From contig AP018319.1 in NCBI GenBank assembly GCA_003990705.1, forward strand, positions 310,001 through 374,000: a stretch of DNA of 64,000 nt. Reading direction: 5' to 3'. Origin of the DNA: Nostoc sp. HK-01 (GTDB lineage Bacteria; Cyanobacteriota; Cyanobacteriia; Cyanobacteriales; Nostocaceae). The notes beneath the pieces are model-generated. The model had not been told where the DNA came from and did no database searches. It saw only the letters and a list, made by a program, of their open reading frames with translations. Position numbers and translations under genes: made by a program. This document shows, piece by piece, positions 16,816 through 25,148 of this stretch. How positions within the stretch are numbered: position 1 is the stretch's first letter; each line of letters begins with the position of its first letter.

Positions 16816-17604
16816 GTACGTGTTTACATCTCTCTTCAATTTTGGAGCGATTCTCTTCAATTCTGGATCGAGATTATTAGCCTGTTTTAGGGAATTAAAT
16901 CCTTTGTTGATTTCACCGAAATTGATGTAAAATAAAGCAATATTTTCGAGTGTTTCAGCTTGTTTGAGAACATTACCTTTTTCTTTCCAGTAATCCAAAG
17001 CTTTGTTGTAATACTCTAGTGCGTTCTTTTTTTCGCCTAATTTGTCACTGTAAATCTGTCCAACCGTGGTGTAAATGATAGATGGGAAGTCAATATTTTT
17101 AGGAAACAGTCGTGGAATTTGCAGACGGATATCAATTGCCTTTTGATATTCTCCCATTTGGTCGTAAATCAAGCTAAGTGAAGTAGTGGCTGCACCCTCA
17201 CATTCCTTATCCCCTAAAGCTTGACAAATAGGTAGGGCTTTCTGAGCATATTCCAAAGCTTTGGGATATTCACCGCGAAGCCAATATAACTTAGCAATTT
17301 CATCGAGAGTTAGAGCTTCTTTTTTGCGGTCTTTTGCTAAACGCCAATATTTTAGGGCTGCTTCAAATTTAGGAATGACTTGGGTTAAGTAGGGTGCTTT
17401 CTGTTTAGCTAATTGATAGGCTTCTGCTTCTGCTTTTTCAGCCGCAGCACGGTTGTTGTCTGGCGTGTTGGTTTGAGTTCTCTGTTGTGTGGGCGTGGGT
17501 GGGGTTAAGGATGTCACTTTGGGATAGGCGCTGGTTGTTTGTGAACACAAAAATAAGCACAGCAACAGGATTAATCTTAAAGAACGTGGTTGGAACATTT
17601 GCAA
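16789..17604 (-). CDS. Secreted TPR-repeat protein, probably truncated
   Basis: A 271-residue protein with a clear signal peptide (residues 8-26, LRLILLLCLFLCSQTTSA), a Pro/Thr/Gln-rich linker, and then about four tetratricopeptide repeats (ALKYWRLAKDRKKEALTLDE, YPKALEYAQKALPICQALGD, YQKAIDIRLQIPRLF, ALEYYNKALDYWKEKGNVLK, ENIALFYINFGEINKGF). Such proteins in cyanobacteria often continue into a CHAT protease domain. Here the frame ends shortly after the repeats, at the junction with an unrelated SDR fragment (about 16815), and the last ten residues come from that fragment. I infer a truncated gene; expression is possible, but function is doubtful. Confidence 0.75.
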   Translation of the reverse strand: MQMFQPRSLRLILLLCLFLCSQTTSAYPKVTSLTPPTPTQQRTQTNTPDNNRAAAEKAEAEAYQLAKQKAPYLTQVIPKFEAALKYWRLAKDRKKEALTLDEIAKLYWLRGEYPKALEYAQKALPICQALGDKECEGAATTSLSLIYDQMGEYQKAIDIRLQIPRLFPKNIDFPSIIYTTVGQIYSDKLGEKKNALEYYNKALDYWKEKGNVLKQAETLENIALFYINFGEINKGFNSLKQANNLDPELKRIAPKLKRDVNTYDICSESDL

Positions 17605-17646
17605 ATTACAAATTACGAATTACCGGGACTTAAACAAAAATCAAGC

Positions 17647-17973
17647 CTAAATGAAGCCTAAACTAGCTTGATAAGCAGCAAACACGTCACGATTTAAATT
17701 CAACCAATCAATAAATAGGAAAGAGATAGGGTCAATTTTTAACTGTAGTCTTGAAGAAAATGGCTGTGGTTGCACTTGATTTGGTGCAAAAACTGGGAGA
17801 TGACGATATGTTGGCTCAGACTGACTTTTTTGTGGTTGAGTATCTAAATTCTTTGCCTGAACAATATCTTGACTTGGTGAATCTTCCACTTTAAAGGGTC
17901 GCGGTGTAAACTTATTGGTTGTAGAGGAATCAGATGCAAATTTATTAGATGGCCTATTTTGCTTGAAGTACAT
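17647..17973 (-). CDS. Hypothetical protein resembling the leader of DUF4157 proteins
   Basis: A 108-residue low-complexity protein rich in Ser, Pro, Gln and Thr (NKFTPRPFKVED, LDTQPQKSQSEPTY, FAPNQVQPQPFSSRLQ). In cyanobacteria, an N-terminus with an F-x-P-R-P-F phrase followed by Gln-rich text and a PQ-x-L-x-I segment is typical of proteins that carry a DUF4157 metallopeptidase-like domain and travel with contractile injection systems. No DUF4157 core follows here, so this is either a truncated relic or an unrelated protein. It lies 43 bases upstream of the TPR gene on the same strand. Confidence 0.4.
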   Translation of the reverse strand: MYFKQNRPSNKFASDSSTTNKFTPRPFKVEDSPSQDIVQAKNLDTQPQKSQSEPTYRHLPVFAPNQVQPQPFSSRLQLKIDPISFLFIDWLNLNRDVFAAYQASLGFI

Positions 17974-18083
17974 AAAAATATGTTAGCAAAATCTTACATA
18001 TAGAGAATAAAGCAAAAAACCATTTGATTAATACTAGATGAAAGTCTGTTGCATTTTCAATAAAAGTATGTGTATTGGGCTAA

Positions 18084-18266
18084 TTTCAAATCTTCCCGCA
18101 GTATGATCACTTAAAATGGTTTTTTGCTATTTCAAAATGGGATTATTCTCTAGTTAGTCGCCACTTGCAGCAGGTTGAGGAATTTTCTGAGCGATCGCGT
18201 TTGGCACTGATTATTAAGCAAAGAGCAACGTTGAAAGAATTTCAGCAAATGCTGCGATTCTTGTAA
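18084..18266 (+). pseudogene. Unassigned coding remnant without start codon
   Basis: An open stretch of 60 codons from a stop at 18081 to TAA at 18264 with protein-like composition (YDHLKWFFAISKWDYSLVS, then EFSERSRLALIIKQR). It has no start codon except one six residues before the end, so it looks like the tail of a lost gene. No family recognised. The surrounding 17974-18359 holds nothing else I can name. Confidence 0.35.
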
Positions 18267-18359
18267 GAAACTAAAAGACAGATTTTGTAATGGCTAAAAT
18301 CTGGAAATCTGCTCAAAAATAGTGATGCTTAATATAAACTGAGATGCCATTTAAATTTT

Positions 18360-19256
18360 ATGCAGTTAATAAATCGCTTTCGGACATTGATTGCTGTTAC
18401 TGGGCTAGTTACATTATTGGGGTGTTCACCAGCGATCATTCAATCACTTTCAGCACAAAAGCCTCCACAGCCGACAACCACAACACCAGCCCAACCGAGA
18501 ACCAGCCCACATTTACTGTTGGGAAATCCCAGTGGAGCAGTCAACAGTACTGCCAACCCAGACAACTATTTAATCATTAGACCACAATACGCTTTATCGT
18601 ATAACAGAGATAAAGGAATACCAAATTGGGCAGCTTGGCAGCTAAACAAGAATTGGTTAGGAAATTTAGCTCGTCCAGGATTTACACCTGATACTACATT
18701 GCCGAATGGCTGGTATCGAGTCACGCCAAATGACTACAGTGGCAGTGGTTTTGACCGAGGTCACATGGTTCCTGCCGCCGACAGAAACAAGACACAACAA
18801 AATAGTCAGGCAGTATTTTTAATGACCAACATCATTCCTCAAGCCCCAGACAACAACCAAGGGCCTTGGGAACGACTAGAAAGCTACAGCCGAGATTTAG
18901 CAAAACAGGGTAAAGAACTTTACATATATGCGGGTAGTAGCGGGACTGGAGGGATTGGTAAAAATGGAGAAAAAGCTACCATTGCTAATGGTAGGGTGAC
19001 TGTTCCGGCCAGAACTTGGAAAATAATTGTTGTCTTGGATAAACCAGGGTTGGGTTTGAATGGAGTGAACAGAAATACTCGTGTGATTGCCGTAGATATG
19101 CCCAACAAGCAGGGAATTAAAAATGATAAATGGATTAAATATAGAACTTCTGTGAAGAAACTAGAAGAAATTACAGGCTATAATTTTCTAAGGAATGTAC
19201 CAATAGAAATTCAGGAAGTTATCGAAGCTAAAGTTGATAATGTCAGCATTAATTAA
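18360..19256 (+). CDS. nucA: Sugar-nonspecific DNA/RNA endonuclease NucA
   Basis: A 298-residue beta-beta-alpha metal nuclease of the NucA/Serratia family, which cuts DNA and RNA with Mg2+ or Mn2+. The DRGHM catalytic motif is at residues 132-136 (His135 the general base) and the metal-binding Asn lies in NIIPQAPDNNQGPWERLE (about 157-174). An N-terminal hydrophobic stretch with LVTLLGC (residues 16-22) fits a lipoprotein signal, followed by a Pro/Thr linker to about residue 50, so the enzyme is probably exported and membrane-tethered. It faces the gene for its protein inhibitor, nuiA, tail to tail with 21 bases between stops. This is the same pair known from Anabaena. Confidence 0.95.
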   Translation: MQLINRFRTLIAVTGLVTLLGCSPAIIQSLSAQKPPQPTTTTPAQPRTSPHLLLGNPSGAVNSTANPDNYLIIRPQYALSYNRDKGIPNWAAWQLNKNWLGNLARPGFTPDTTLPNGWYRVTPNDYSGSGFDRGHMVPAADRNKTQQNSQAVFLMTNIIPQAPDNNQGPWERLESYSRDLAKQGKELYIYAGSSGTGGIGKNGEKATIANGRVTVPARTWKIIVVLDKPGLGLNGVNRNTRVIAVDMPNKQGIKNDKWIKYRTSVKKLEEITGYNFLRNVPIEIQEVIEAKVDNVSIN

Positions 19257-19277
19257 CTCAAACTCAACTACTTAATT

Positions 19278-19688
19278 CTAAGTTTCGATAAGTTTAGTAG
19301 AAAGTCCAGCTAAATCACCTGTGGGAGTTTCGCCGAGGATGTAAGCATCAATCTCGATGTGTCCGACGCGATACACCTGCGGGTTTTTTAAGGTCGATTT
19401 GATAGTTTGTACAAGGTTTTGGAATTTAGTAACTGTAGCCTTTTCTTGCTCACTGTGCCAGTCTTGGGGAGTAGTAGCAACAGTAAAAAAATCATCAACC
19501 GATAGCATTTCTACAGGTGTATCCTGTGGATGCTCACTCTGTTGTACAACTTTTTCGGGCGTTATGGGTGCAGCATCTTTCCAAAGAAAAGTTTCAAATG
19601 GGTAATCAGACTCACTCATCATGAGTAAGCTATCAGATGCCTTGCGAAGCTGCTCTAGGATTTGTGAAGTAGTTTCAGTTTGGCTCAT
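19278..19688 (-). CDS. nuiA: NuiA-type inhibitor of NucA nuclease
   Basis: A 136-residue acidic cytoplasmic protein that resembles Anabaena NuiA along its length: SQILEQLRKASDSLLMMSES, YPFETFLWKD, FFTVATTPQDW, KFQNLVQTIKSTLKNPQVYR and the C-terminal GLSTKLIET. In the Anabaena complex, Glu residues and the C-terminal Thr contact the nuclease metal site, and the ending ET is kept here. NuiA binds NucA tightly, protecting the cell from unexported nuclease. It is convergent with nucA rather than in one operon, so the two have separate promoters. Confidence 0.93.
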   Translation of the reverse strand: MSQTETTSQILEQLRKASDSLLMMSESDYPFETFLWKDAAPITPEKVVQQSEHPQDTPVEMLSVDDFFTVATTPQDWHSEQEKATVTKFQNLVQTIKSTLKNPQVYRVGHIEIDAYILGETPTGDLAGLSTKLIET

Positions 19689-19810
19689 AGAACCACATCA
19701 TAGAGCAATTTCATCATCAACTGTATCACCCTAAAAGCTGAATCTGTAATCCTAATTCTTATGTTCGTGATTAGAATAAAATTTACCTTTGTGAGAGAAA
19801 AGAAACAACC

Positions 19811-20140
19811 ATGTCTGCAACAGTAAGCAATAAAATACTGCCATATCATGTCTTTGATGGTGGCATCTCTGTGTGCAAAGAAAGCCATGATCAAGAAGGA
19901 GACTGGTATCCACCGATTGTGCTGCCCTATTTTTGGAGAGATAACGCACTCTGGGTCAGCCGTTCTCTACCAGAATTGGGTTATGAAAAAGCAATTCCAA
20001 TTGATGCGAATAAGAGATTTCCGAAGCATACCGACTTTTTCATAGTTGTAGGAGTGCTATTGTGTGGTTATGCTCAGGTAGACGGTTATATGCCTGTATT
20101 TCTCAAAGAACTTCAAGGGGATGAGGCAATACTTAGGTAA
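19811..20140 (+). CDS. Hypothetical protein
   Basis: A 109-residue protein of unknown function. It is rich in aromatic residues in its first half (YHVFDGG, GDWYPPIVLPYFWRDNALW), then a mixed segment, with one hydrophobic stretch (FFIVVGVLLCGYAQV, about residues 76-90). No signal peptide or known motif seen. ATG at 19811 is the first good start; the upstream 122 bases to nuiA are shared by divergent promoters. Confidence 0.5.
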   Translation: MSATVSNKILPYHVFDGGISVCKESHDQEGDWYPPIVLPYFWRDNALWVSRSLPELGYEKAIPIDANKRFPKHTDFFIVVGVLLCGYAQVDGYMPVFLKELQGDEAILR

Positions 20141-20197
20141 TTATGAGATAACTAATTTTTGAATGTAGCAAAGACTCAGTATTAAATTAGCCCGGAT

Positions 20198-20590
20198 ATG
20201 ACTTCAATCACCAGAACAATTACGATTAACGTGCAGACTGACGAGAATAATCAGTATATTTGTCAGTTATCGTCCCCTGTTGAGTCAAGTGCCAATGAAA
20301 TTCGCTGCGGTGGACAAAGCGAATTTCATGCCATAGCTATGGCATTGGAGCAGTTAGCCAGCCAATATCGCCAGATTGCCGAGGAACGTCAAAATACCGA
20401 TTGGGAAGCAGTAGAGTATTCGGCTGCTGGGGAGCCAATTCAAAAACGTTACCATGTAATTCTGCATTATGAACGCATTAGAAAAGCCGAATCAAAATTT
20501 GACGCGTTGCAAGACACACTGCTAGGAAATACAGTGGTTGAGAATGCCAAAGTTAACTTGATAGAAATTGATGACGATCTGCCACTTTAG
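20198..20590 (+). CDS. Conserved hypothetical protein
   Basis: A 130-residue soluble protein. It starts with an alternating strand pattern (SITRTITINVQTDENNQYIC), has a long amphipathic helix (FHAIAMALEQLASQYRQIAEE), and ends in an acidic tail (NLIEIDDDLPL). The strand-helix start is reminiscent of HicB-like folds, which also begin with a short sheet followed by a helix, but the DNA-binding part and a toxin partner are missing. It follows the 19811 gene by 57 bases on the same strand and may share its transcript. Confidence 0.55.
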   Translation: MTSITRTITINVQTDENNQYICQLSSPVESSANEIRCGGQSEFHAIAMALEQLASQYRQIAEERQNTDWEAVEYSAAGEPIQKRYHVILHYERIRKAESKFDALQDTLLGNTVVENAKVNLIEIDDDLPL

Positions 20591-20748
20591 CCAGTAGCTT
20601 GAGCGTCTTAATTATTGTTCAGTTAGTTTGTTTAGCCGTTTTGACTGCGTTAGCAATTTTTTCAACTAGTAATTTCACAAAATTGGTTGCGCTATGTACT
20701 ACAAAATAATGCAACTCGAAAATAACTTTTCTCAGAAGCCAGGGATTT

Positions 20749-21009
20749 ATGAGCAAAAATAGAAATACTGGATATATTCTTGTATGTGTGGGAGCTATTG
20801 GTATATTTAGCTTAATTTTAGGGAGCATATTCGGGATACAGACTCTACTTTTCTTATGTTCGTGGAGTACAAATCAAGGTAATTGCTTCCTGCCAATAGC
20901 GATATTATTATTTATTACTTGTGCCTTGTTTGTGATATTCATAATGATATTAAAACATGGGCTAAAAAAGCTGAAATCTAGAAATGTTTCTCCTGACCAA
21001 GATACCTAA
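20749..21009 (+). CDS. Small two-span membrane protein
   Basis: An 86-residue protein with two hydrophobic segments (residues about 9-31, GYILVCVGAIGIFSLILGSI, and 46-66, FLPIAILLFITCALFVIFIM), a short Cys-containing loop (LFLCSWSTNQGNCF) and a positively charged tail (KHGLKKLKSRN), which places the C-terminus in the cytoplasm. No family recognised. The next 245 bases (21010-21254) hold nothing I can support. Confidence 0.5.
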   Translation: MSKNRNTGYILVCVGAIGIFSLILGSIFGIQTLLFLCSWSTNQGNCFLPIAILLFITCALFVIFIMILKHGLKKLKSRNVSPDQDT

Positions 21010-21254
21010 AATTTCAGATTTTTCTCAATATATCGATACTCGGATGGCGATCAACCGCTTTGTTTGTATTCAACAGATGCTCTGGTTTGGAGCCTCAGAA
21101 AACGAGGAAAACCTTTCTTGCCTGGAACTATCTAGCAGATGAATACGGTGAAGATGTGACTAAGTATTGTTAAATACAGTTTAAGCGATGAATTTAGTAT
21201 TTAGTTAAAAACTATCTGCATCGTTAGGAAATTAAAAAATTATCAGTTGAAAAA

Positions 21255-21482
21255 TCAATTGCGGTTTGAGCCACAACCTAAACAACGCATACAAACAGAA
21301 AAAGCCGCTAGAAGTGAGACAATTTCAATCAGTAATTGAAGTGATAAGGGAGCGAGAGTCAACCCCCAAATTAGAGAAATTGTCCCGCTAAACATTGCCG
21401 TAATGCGATTAATTTCATCTTGAGTTTTCCAAGCTAAGAAAAAAATTCCAAAACCTATTAATAATAAAAGCAAACTACTCAT
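21255..21482 (-). CDS. Small two-span membrane protein with Cys-rich tail
   Basis: A 75-residue protein with an N-terminal membrane segment (SLLLLLIGFGIFFLAW), a second hydrophobic half (GTISLIWGLTLAPLSLQLLIEIVSLLAAFSV) and the tail CMRCLGCGSNRN, which has three Cys in a CxxCxxC arrangement. Unknown function; the Cys cluster might bind metal. The length and composition are plausible for a real gene, but no homologue comes to mind. Confidence 0.45.
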   Translation of the reverse strand: MSSLLLLLIGFGIFFLAWKTQDEINRITAMFSGTISLIWGLTLAPLSLQLLIEIVSLLAAFSVCMRCLGCGSNRN

Positions 21483-21678
21483 AAATTTATTGCCAGTTGA
21501 TGAACTGCTAGTGCATTAGGGGGATAAATACTAGCCAAGGCAATCATACAGCAGTAATTGCATAGCAAATAATAGTGATCGCTCACTCGGCAAATGTTTG
21601 TATTTTACTGCCTGTCCCAGCAGAACGAATTTTTACTAAAAGATGCGAGTGCAGATCAATTTACTTAAACGGTTGCCC

Positions 21679-22227
21679 CTATAGTTCCCAGTTCTCCTTA
21701 TTGAAGGGCGATCGCCACTTTAGAATCAACTTCAACTCCAACTGTTGCCGTGCGCGTCGCTCAACCGGAGTATCCCACCAAAACGCTGCATTCACGGCTG
21801 TCTGCAACCCATACCGAGAATGCAAATCCTGGTAACTGGCGATGTAGTCTTTGCAATCATGAATCCCCTTCCACCGCTTGTTACTGCGGCAAGTTTCCCC
21901 AACATAAAGCACTAACCCAACTGCTGAATCCAAAATAAAATACAGACAAGCATCGCCAAAGCCATCAGCAGGTTTTCTGTAGAAAGACATCGGTACAAGC
22001 TGTAGTGTCAGTGGATCAATTGCATCGAGATCGCAGTGATTGGGAGAGAGGTCGAATAAGCTTGTTTGCTGTGGCGGCTGGTTTTGTCTCACCTGCTGCT
22101 GATGAGTGAGTATGCGAGATTTCCACCCTGCCAAGGCCTCTGCATTCATCACCAATTGATTTGCTCTCTTGGAAGGAGTAGACTTTATATCTGAGAATAG
22201 GTTGAGTTGTTGGTTTTCCAAGCACAT
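21679..22227 (-). CDS. GIY-YIG-like nuclease family protein, copy 1
   Basis: About 182 residues from ATG 22227 (MCLENQQLNLFSD). The C-terminal half carries a GIY-YIG-type core: ACLYFILDSAVGLVLYVGET (the GIY and YIG strands), RSNKRWKGIHDCKDYI (the Arg-containing helix), and ELKLILKWRSPFNKEN. This resembles the catalytic fold of GIY-YIG endonucleases, with Tyr, Tyr, Gly, Arg and Glu in place. An upstream start at 22314 would overlap the DUF1993 gene. The paralogue at 42718-43341 reads on to WGQPFK; here the Trp codon has become TAG, so the last six residues are lost. The protein is probably still functional. Confidence 0.75.
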   Translation of the reverse strand: MCLENQQLNLFSDIKSTPSKRANQLVMNAEALAGWKSRILTHQQQVRQNQPPQQTSLFDLSPNHCDLDAIDPLTLQLVPMSFYRKPADGFGDACLYFILDSAVGLVLYVGETCRSNKRWKGIHDCKDYIASYQDLHSRYGLQTAVNAAFWWDTPVERRARQQLELKLILKWRSPFNKENWEL

Positions 22228-22282
22228 TGACTGAATCTGACGAAAGCTATCATAAAACATTCCGCCTGAAAAACCACATATT

Positions 22283-22789
22283 TTAAATCTGACCAAGGAA
22301 ATCTCGTTTACCAAGTTCTACGCCACAGTGCCTGAGAATGTCATAGGCAGTTGTGGCATGAAAATAAAGGTTTGGTAAAACAAAGTATAGGAGAAACTGA
22401 ATTCCTTGAAAGGACAAGGTGTTATCACGTATTGGTAAGGTAATTGTTCTTTCTTCTGAACCATCAATTTGTTCAGGTTTAAATGTGTTGAGATGTGAAA
22501 TAGTTTTTTGAATGCGTTCAATCAGTTGTGCAAAGGTTGTTTCATTATCCTCAAACTGGGGTGCTTCTGTGCCTGCCAGCCGTGCTGCACCTCTATTTAC
22601 AATGTCACAGGCGATTTGTACTTGCCGAGATAAGGGAAACATATCTGGGTACAAACGACTATTGAGCAATACAGAAGGCTCTATCTTTCTAGTTTCTGCA
22701 TAGGTAGCACCTTTTTCCAGAATGGCTATGAGATTATTGAGTACATGAAGAGAAACAGGGATTGAAGCTTGGTACATTGAAATAGTCAT
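22283..22789 (-). CDS. DUF1993 family protein
   Basis: A 168-residue helical protein with the typical DUF1993 pattern: MTISMYQASIPVSLHVLNNL at the N-terminus, LYPDMFPLSRQVQIACDIV (about residues 47-65), GAARLAGTEAP, and a C-terminal FLLYFVLPNLYFHATTAYDILR segment with the conserved Phe-His-Ala. The family is related to DinB-like four-helix proteins; its function is unknown. It precedes the GIY-YIG-like gene on the same strand. Confidence 0.9.
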   Translation of the reverse strand: MTISMYQASIPVSLHVLNNLIAILEKGATYAETRKIEPSVLLNSRLYPDMFPLSRQVQIACDIVNRGAARLAGTEAPQFEDNETTFAQLIERIQKTISHLNTFKPEQIDGSEERTITLPIRDNTLSFQGIQFLLYFVLPNLYFHATTAYDILRHCGVELGKRDFLGQI

Positions 22790-23181
22790 AGATATTGCTC
22801 CATAAACAGTTAAATACTTTTGATAAGTCTAAGTTTAGATGAATTTAAGAATTTACTCTAGTAAAATTCTTAAATTTAAACTAAAATTAAGCTCTGATTA
22901 ATGTTAGTTTTTGAAAAAGTGATTCTTTGTTAATAGGTTGCTATAGGCTAATAGTAAAGTTATAGATGTTTTAGGTTAAATGAATAAGTTTTTAATTCTC
23001 AAATCTTTATTATTACTTTCTCAAATAGCAAGTCCTGAGCCAAACAATAGGTTAGTTTGAATAGAAATGCCGCGGGATAGTCCGCAATGTTTGTACTGGG
23101 TCTTTCTTTGGGTATAGGTTTTTGTTGCAAGGTATTGCAAATATTAAAGATTATCACCTTAGCCAAACCTGAAGAAAGTTT

Positions 23182-23742
23182 ATGATACTAGATCTTCCGC
23201 CTGAAACTCAAGAAAGTATCCACAAAAGTACAGGTCGGATTATTTTTCTGAGCATTGTGTTGATTATTCTGGGCATCATTGCCATACTCATGCCTGTGGT
23301 AGCAACGATTCTCTCTGTCTCTGCCTTTGGTTGGTTCTTTCTGTTTGCAGGGATTGTGCGGATTATTAAATCGTTTCAATCTAAGCCTATTCGTGGATTT
23401 TGGCTCAGTCTTTCACTAGGAATTCTCTACATCATTGCAGGGATAATTCTCCTGAGTAATGTCTTAGCTGGTGCGGTTACTCTAACACTAGTGTTAGCTA
23501 CGATTTTTATTGCCGAAGGTATTTTTGAAATAATTGCCTGTTTTAAAGCCAGAACTGGGGGTAATTTGTCATGGTTAGTATTAATGGATGGGATAATTAC
23601 TCTGATCCTGGGAATTTTTATTTGGTACAGTTGGCCTAATAATTCGCTTTGGATAATCGGATTGTACGTTGGTATTAGTTTTATCTTTAGTGGTGCATCA
23701 CTGTTGTTGATTGCTACTGATACTCGTAAGACCGTGACCTGA
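23182..23742 (+). CDS. HdeD-family membrane protein
   Basis: A 186-residue protein with six hydrophobic segments arranged as three repeated pairs, the DUF308/HdeD pattern: a Gly-rich first helix (FLSIVLIILGIIAILMPVVA), then FGWFFLFAGIVRIIKSF, FWLSLSLGILYIIAGIILL, VLATIFIAEGIFEIIACF, and GIITLILGIFIWYSWP. HdeD was named from acid resistance in enterobacteria; its mechanism is unknown and in cyanobacteria it is often near stress genes. ATG 23182 follows a GAAAG leader. No partner gene nearby suggests a specific role. Confidence 0.88.
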   Translation: MILDLPPETQESIHKSTGRIIFLSIVLIILGIIAILMPVVATILSVSAFGWFFLFAGIVRIIKSFQSKPIRGFWLSLSLGILYIIAGIILLSNVLAGAVTLTLVLATIFIAEGIFEIIACFKARTGGNLSWLVLMDGIITLILGIFIWYSWPNNSLWIIGLYVGISFIFSGASLLLIATDTRKTVT

Positions 23743-23784
23743 AACAGAAAAATATACCAAATTCAAATTATATTTACAGTAAGT

Positions 23785-23816
23785 ATTCAGGAGTTAGAAT
23801 TCAGGAGTCAGGAGTG
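23785..23816. repeat. Short tandem repeat, heptamer type
   Basis: ATTCAGGAGT, then TAGAATTCAGGAGTCAGGAGT: overlapping CAGGAGT/AGAATT units like the STRR repeats of heterocystous cyanobacteria. A related phrase, CTGGGTACTGAATTCTTAC, appears at about 23880-23900 and again at 25290-25309. Confidence 0.7.
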
Positions 23817-23948
23817 TTTAAAAATCATGAGAAAAATTTGAGAAATCAATTTATTAATTTTAGAGATACTTATTCATTCTGGGTACTGAATTCTTACTAT
23901 TTGCAGAGAAGATCACAGGTTGTAAATTTGATTCAAAAGAATAATACT

Positions 23949-24527
23949 TTAATTCAAATTCCTGTGTAATATCTGCCTAGTTTGTAATGGTGCTATTTGA
24001 TTATGCTTCACTGTACTAATTGTTATACCTAAAGCTGAAAGTGCAACTACTGTAATTGCTGTTAGCCATCTCACCTGTTGATGTAAATACACTATCTCTT
24101 TTCTCAGACTATCTGCCTCTACTGGAGAATATGATTTTCCTTGTGGAAGTTCAACAACTACATTTTTAGGTTTAGCTGTTGGCGTGACAAAAGCTACTTG
24201 AGTTTGTAACCAATTGGCAATTAAATGAGGACTTTTTTTCCTAAACCAACGCCAAGCATAAACTCTAAATACAGGCTTAGACATTCGAGCAATTAACTTC
24301 ATTGTTTTATTTAAGAAACGAGGACGAAACTTTTGATCAATGAAATTAGCTGCCCCAACATCATAAAGACAATCTAGCACAAGTTTAACAGTTGCTTCCT
24401 CGCTATCAATTAAGTTTTGTAGCAACAAACGAACATCTTGCATTCGCTCGGCTGTCAAATGCTTGTGCGCCAACTTTTCGGGTGATTCTACTGATTGTCT
24501 AAGAGATCGTTGTGTAACTAGTGTCAT
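23949..24527 (-). CDS. Hypothetical protein with C-terminal membrane anchor
   Basis: A 192-residue protein, basic throughout (AERMQDVRLLLQNLIDSEEA, FIDQKFRPRFLNKTMKLIAR, YAWRWFRKKSPHLIANWL), with one hydrophobic segment near the C-terminus (WLTAITVVALSALGITIS, about residues 153-170). The rest would lie in the cytoplasm, tail-anchored. No known domain. It is divergent from the DGQRP-repeat protein at 24741 across a 213-base gap, and the pair might be functionally linked, but there is no direct evidence. Confidence 0.55.
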   Translation of the reverse strand: MTLVTQRSLRQSVESPEKLAHKHLTAERMQDVRLLLQNLIDSEEATVKLVLDCLYDVGAANFIDQKFRPRFLNKTMKLIARMSKPVFRVYAWRWFRKKSPHLIANWLQTQVAFVTPTAKPKNVVVELPQGKSYSPVEADSLRKEIVYLHQQVRWLTAITVVALSALGITISTVKHNQIAPLQTRQILHRNLN

Positions 24528-24740
24528 TTTTAGAGAATAGCAATCACATCCTTTTCATAGCAGTATCTTGAGAAAGAGATACAAAAGTGCTTTTAGAGAG
24601 ATACTGAGTCACTCTCAAGTAATAGATAGATTCTGTGCTATGGCAGAAGACTTTTATGTTTTTATTTAATAAATTAATTAATGATTTCAAACAAGCTGTT
24701 AATCAAAGATATTTTTTAAATTAATAGGTAGCAAATTAGT

Positions 24741-25148
24741 ATGCCTTCAGAGTCATCACCTAACGAAATGACACAAACAAATAAAACAATAGATATAGAT
24801 GGTCAACGTCCAGTTGACCCTAGTAATATTGAAATTAAGGAAACGATTGATGTAGATGGACAGAGGCCAATTGTAAAAGCTGAAAATTATGCTGATAAAA
24901 CAATAGATATAAATGGTCAACGCCCAATTGGTAAGAGCAATCTCCAAGAGCATGAGATGCTACCCGTAGACGGACAACGACCAATTGATCCTAATGATTT
25001 AGAGGTGGAAAAAATTCTTGAGATAGACGGTCAACGTCCAATTACTAAGAATAGCTTTCAAATTCAAGACACGATAGAAATAGATGGGAGTCGTCCAATT
25101 TCAGATCATAATGTTGAAAGACAAATGCCAACAGATTATATCGACTAA
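24741..25148 (+). CDS. DGQRP tandem-repeat protein
   Basis: A 135-residue protein built almost wholly of about six units of 19-22 residues. Each unit holds a D-[IV]-[DN]-G-[QS]-R-P-[IV] core followed by a short variable stretch (DIDGQRPVDPSNIEIKETI, DVDGQRPIVKAENYADKTI, and so on; the last is EIDGSRPISDHN). No signal peptide, cysteine or membrane span. The spacing suggests a short beta-strand repeat that could stack into a fibre or solenoid. Related [GN]-x-RP-[IV] repeats occur in other cyanobacterial hypothetical proteins, so this may be a known but uncharacterised family. Confidence 0.65.
   Translation: MPSESSPNEMTQTNKTIDIDGQRPVDPSNIEIKETIDVDGQRPIVKAENYADKTIDINGQRPIGKSNLQEHEMLPVDGQRPIDPNDLEVEKILEIDGQRPITKNSFQIQDTIEIDGSRPISDHNVERQMPTDYID

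Noticed and set aside
20198-20590. HicB-like antitoxin
   Set aside because: The strand-helix start is suggestive, but no DNA-binding C-terminus and no HicA partner are present.
24741-25148. CRISPR array suspected from regular DNA repetition
   Set aside because: The regularity follows codons: units encode DGQRP repeats, differ at synonymous positions, and have no constant direct repeat.
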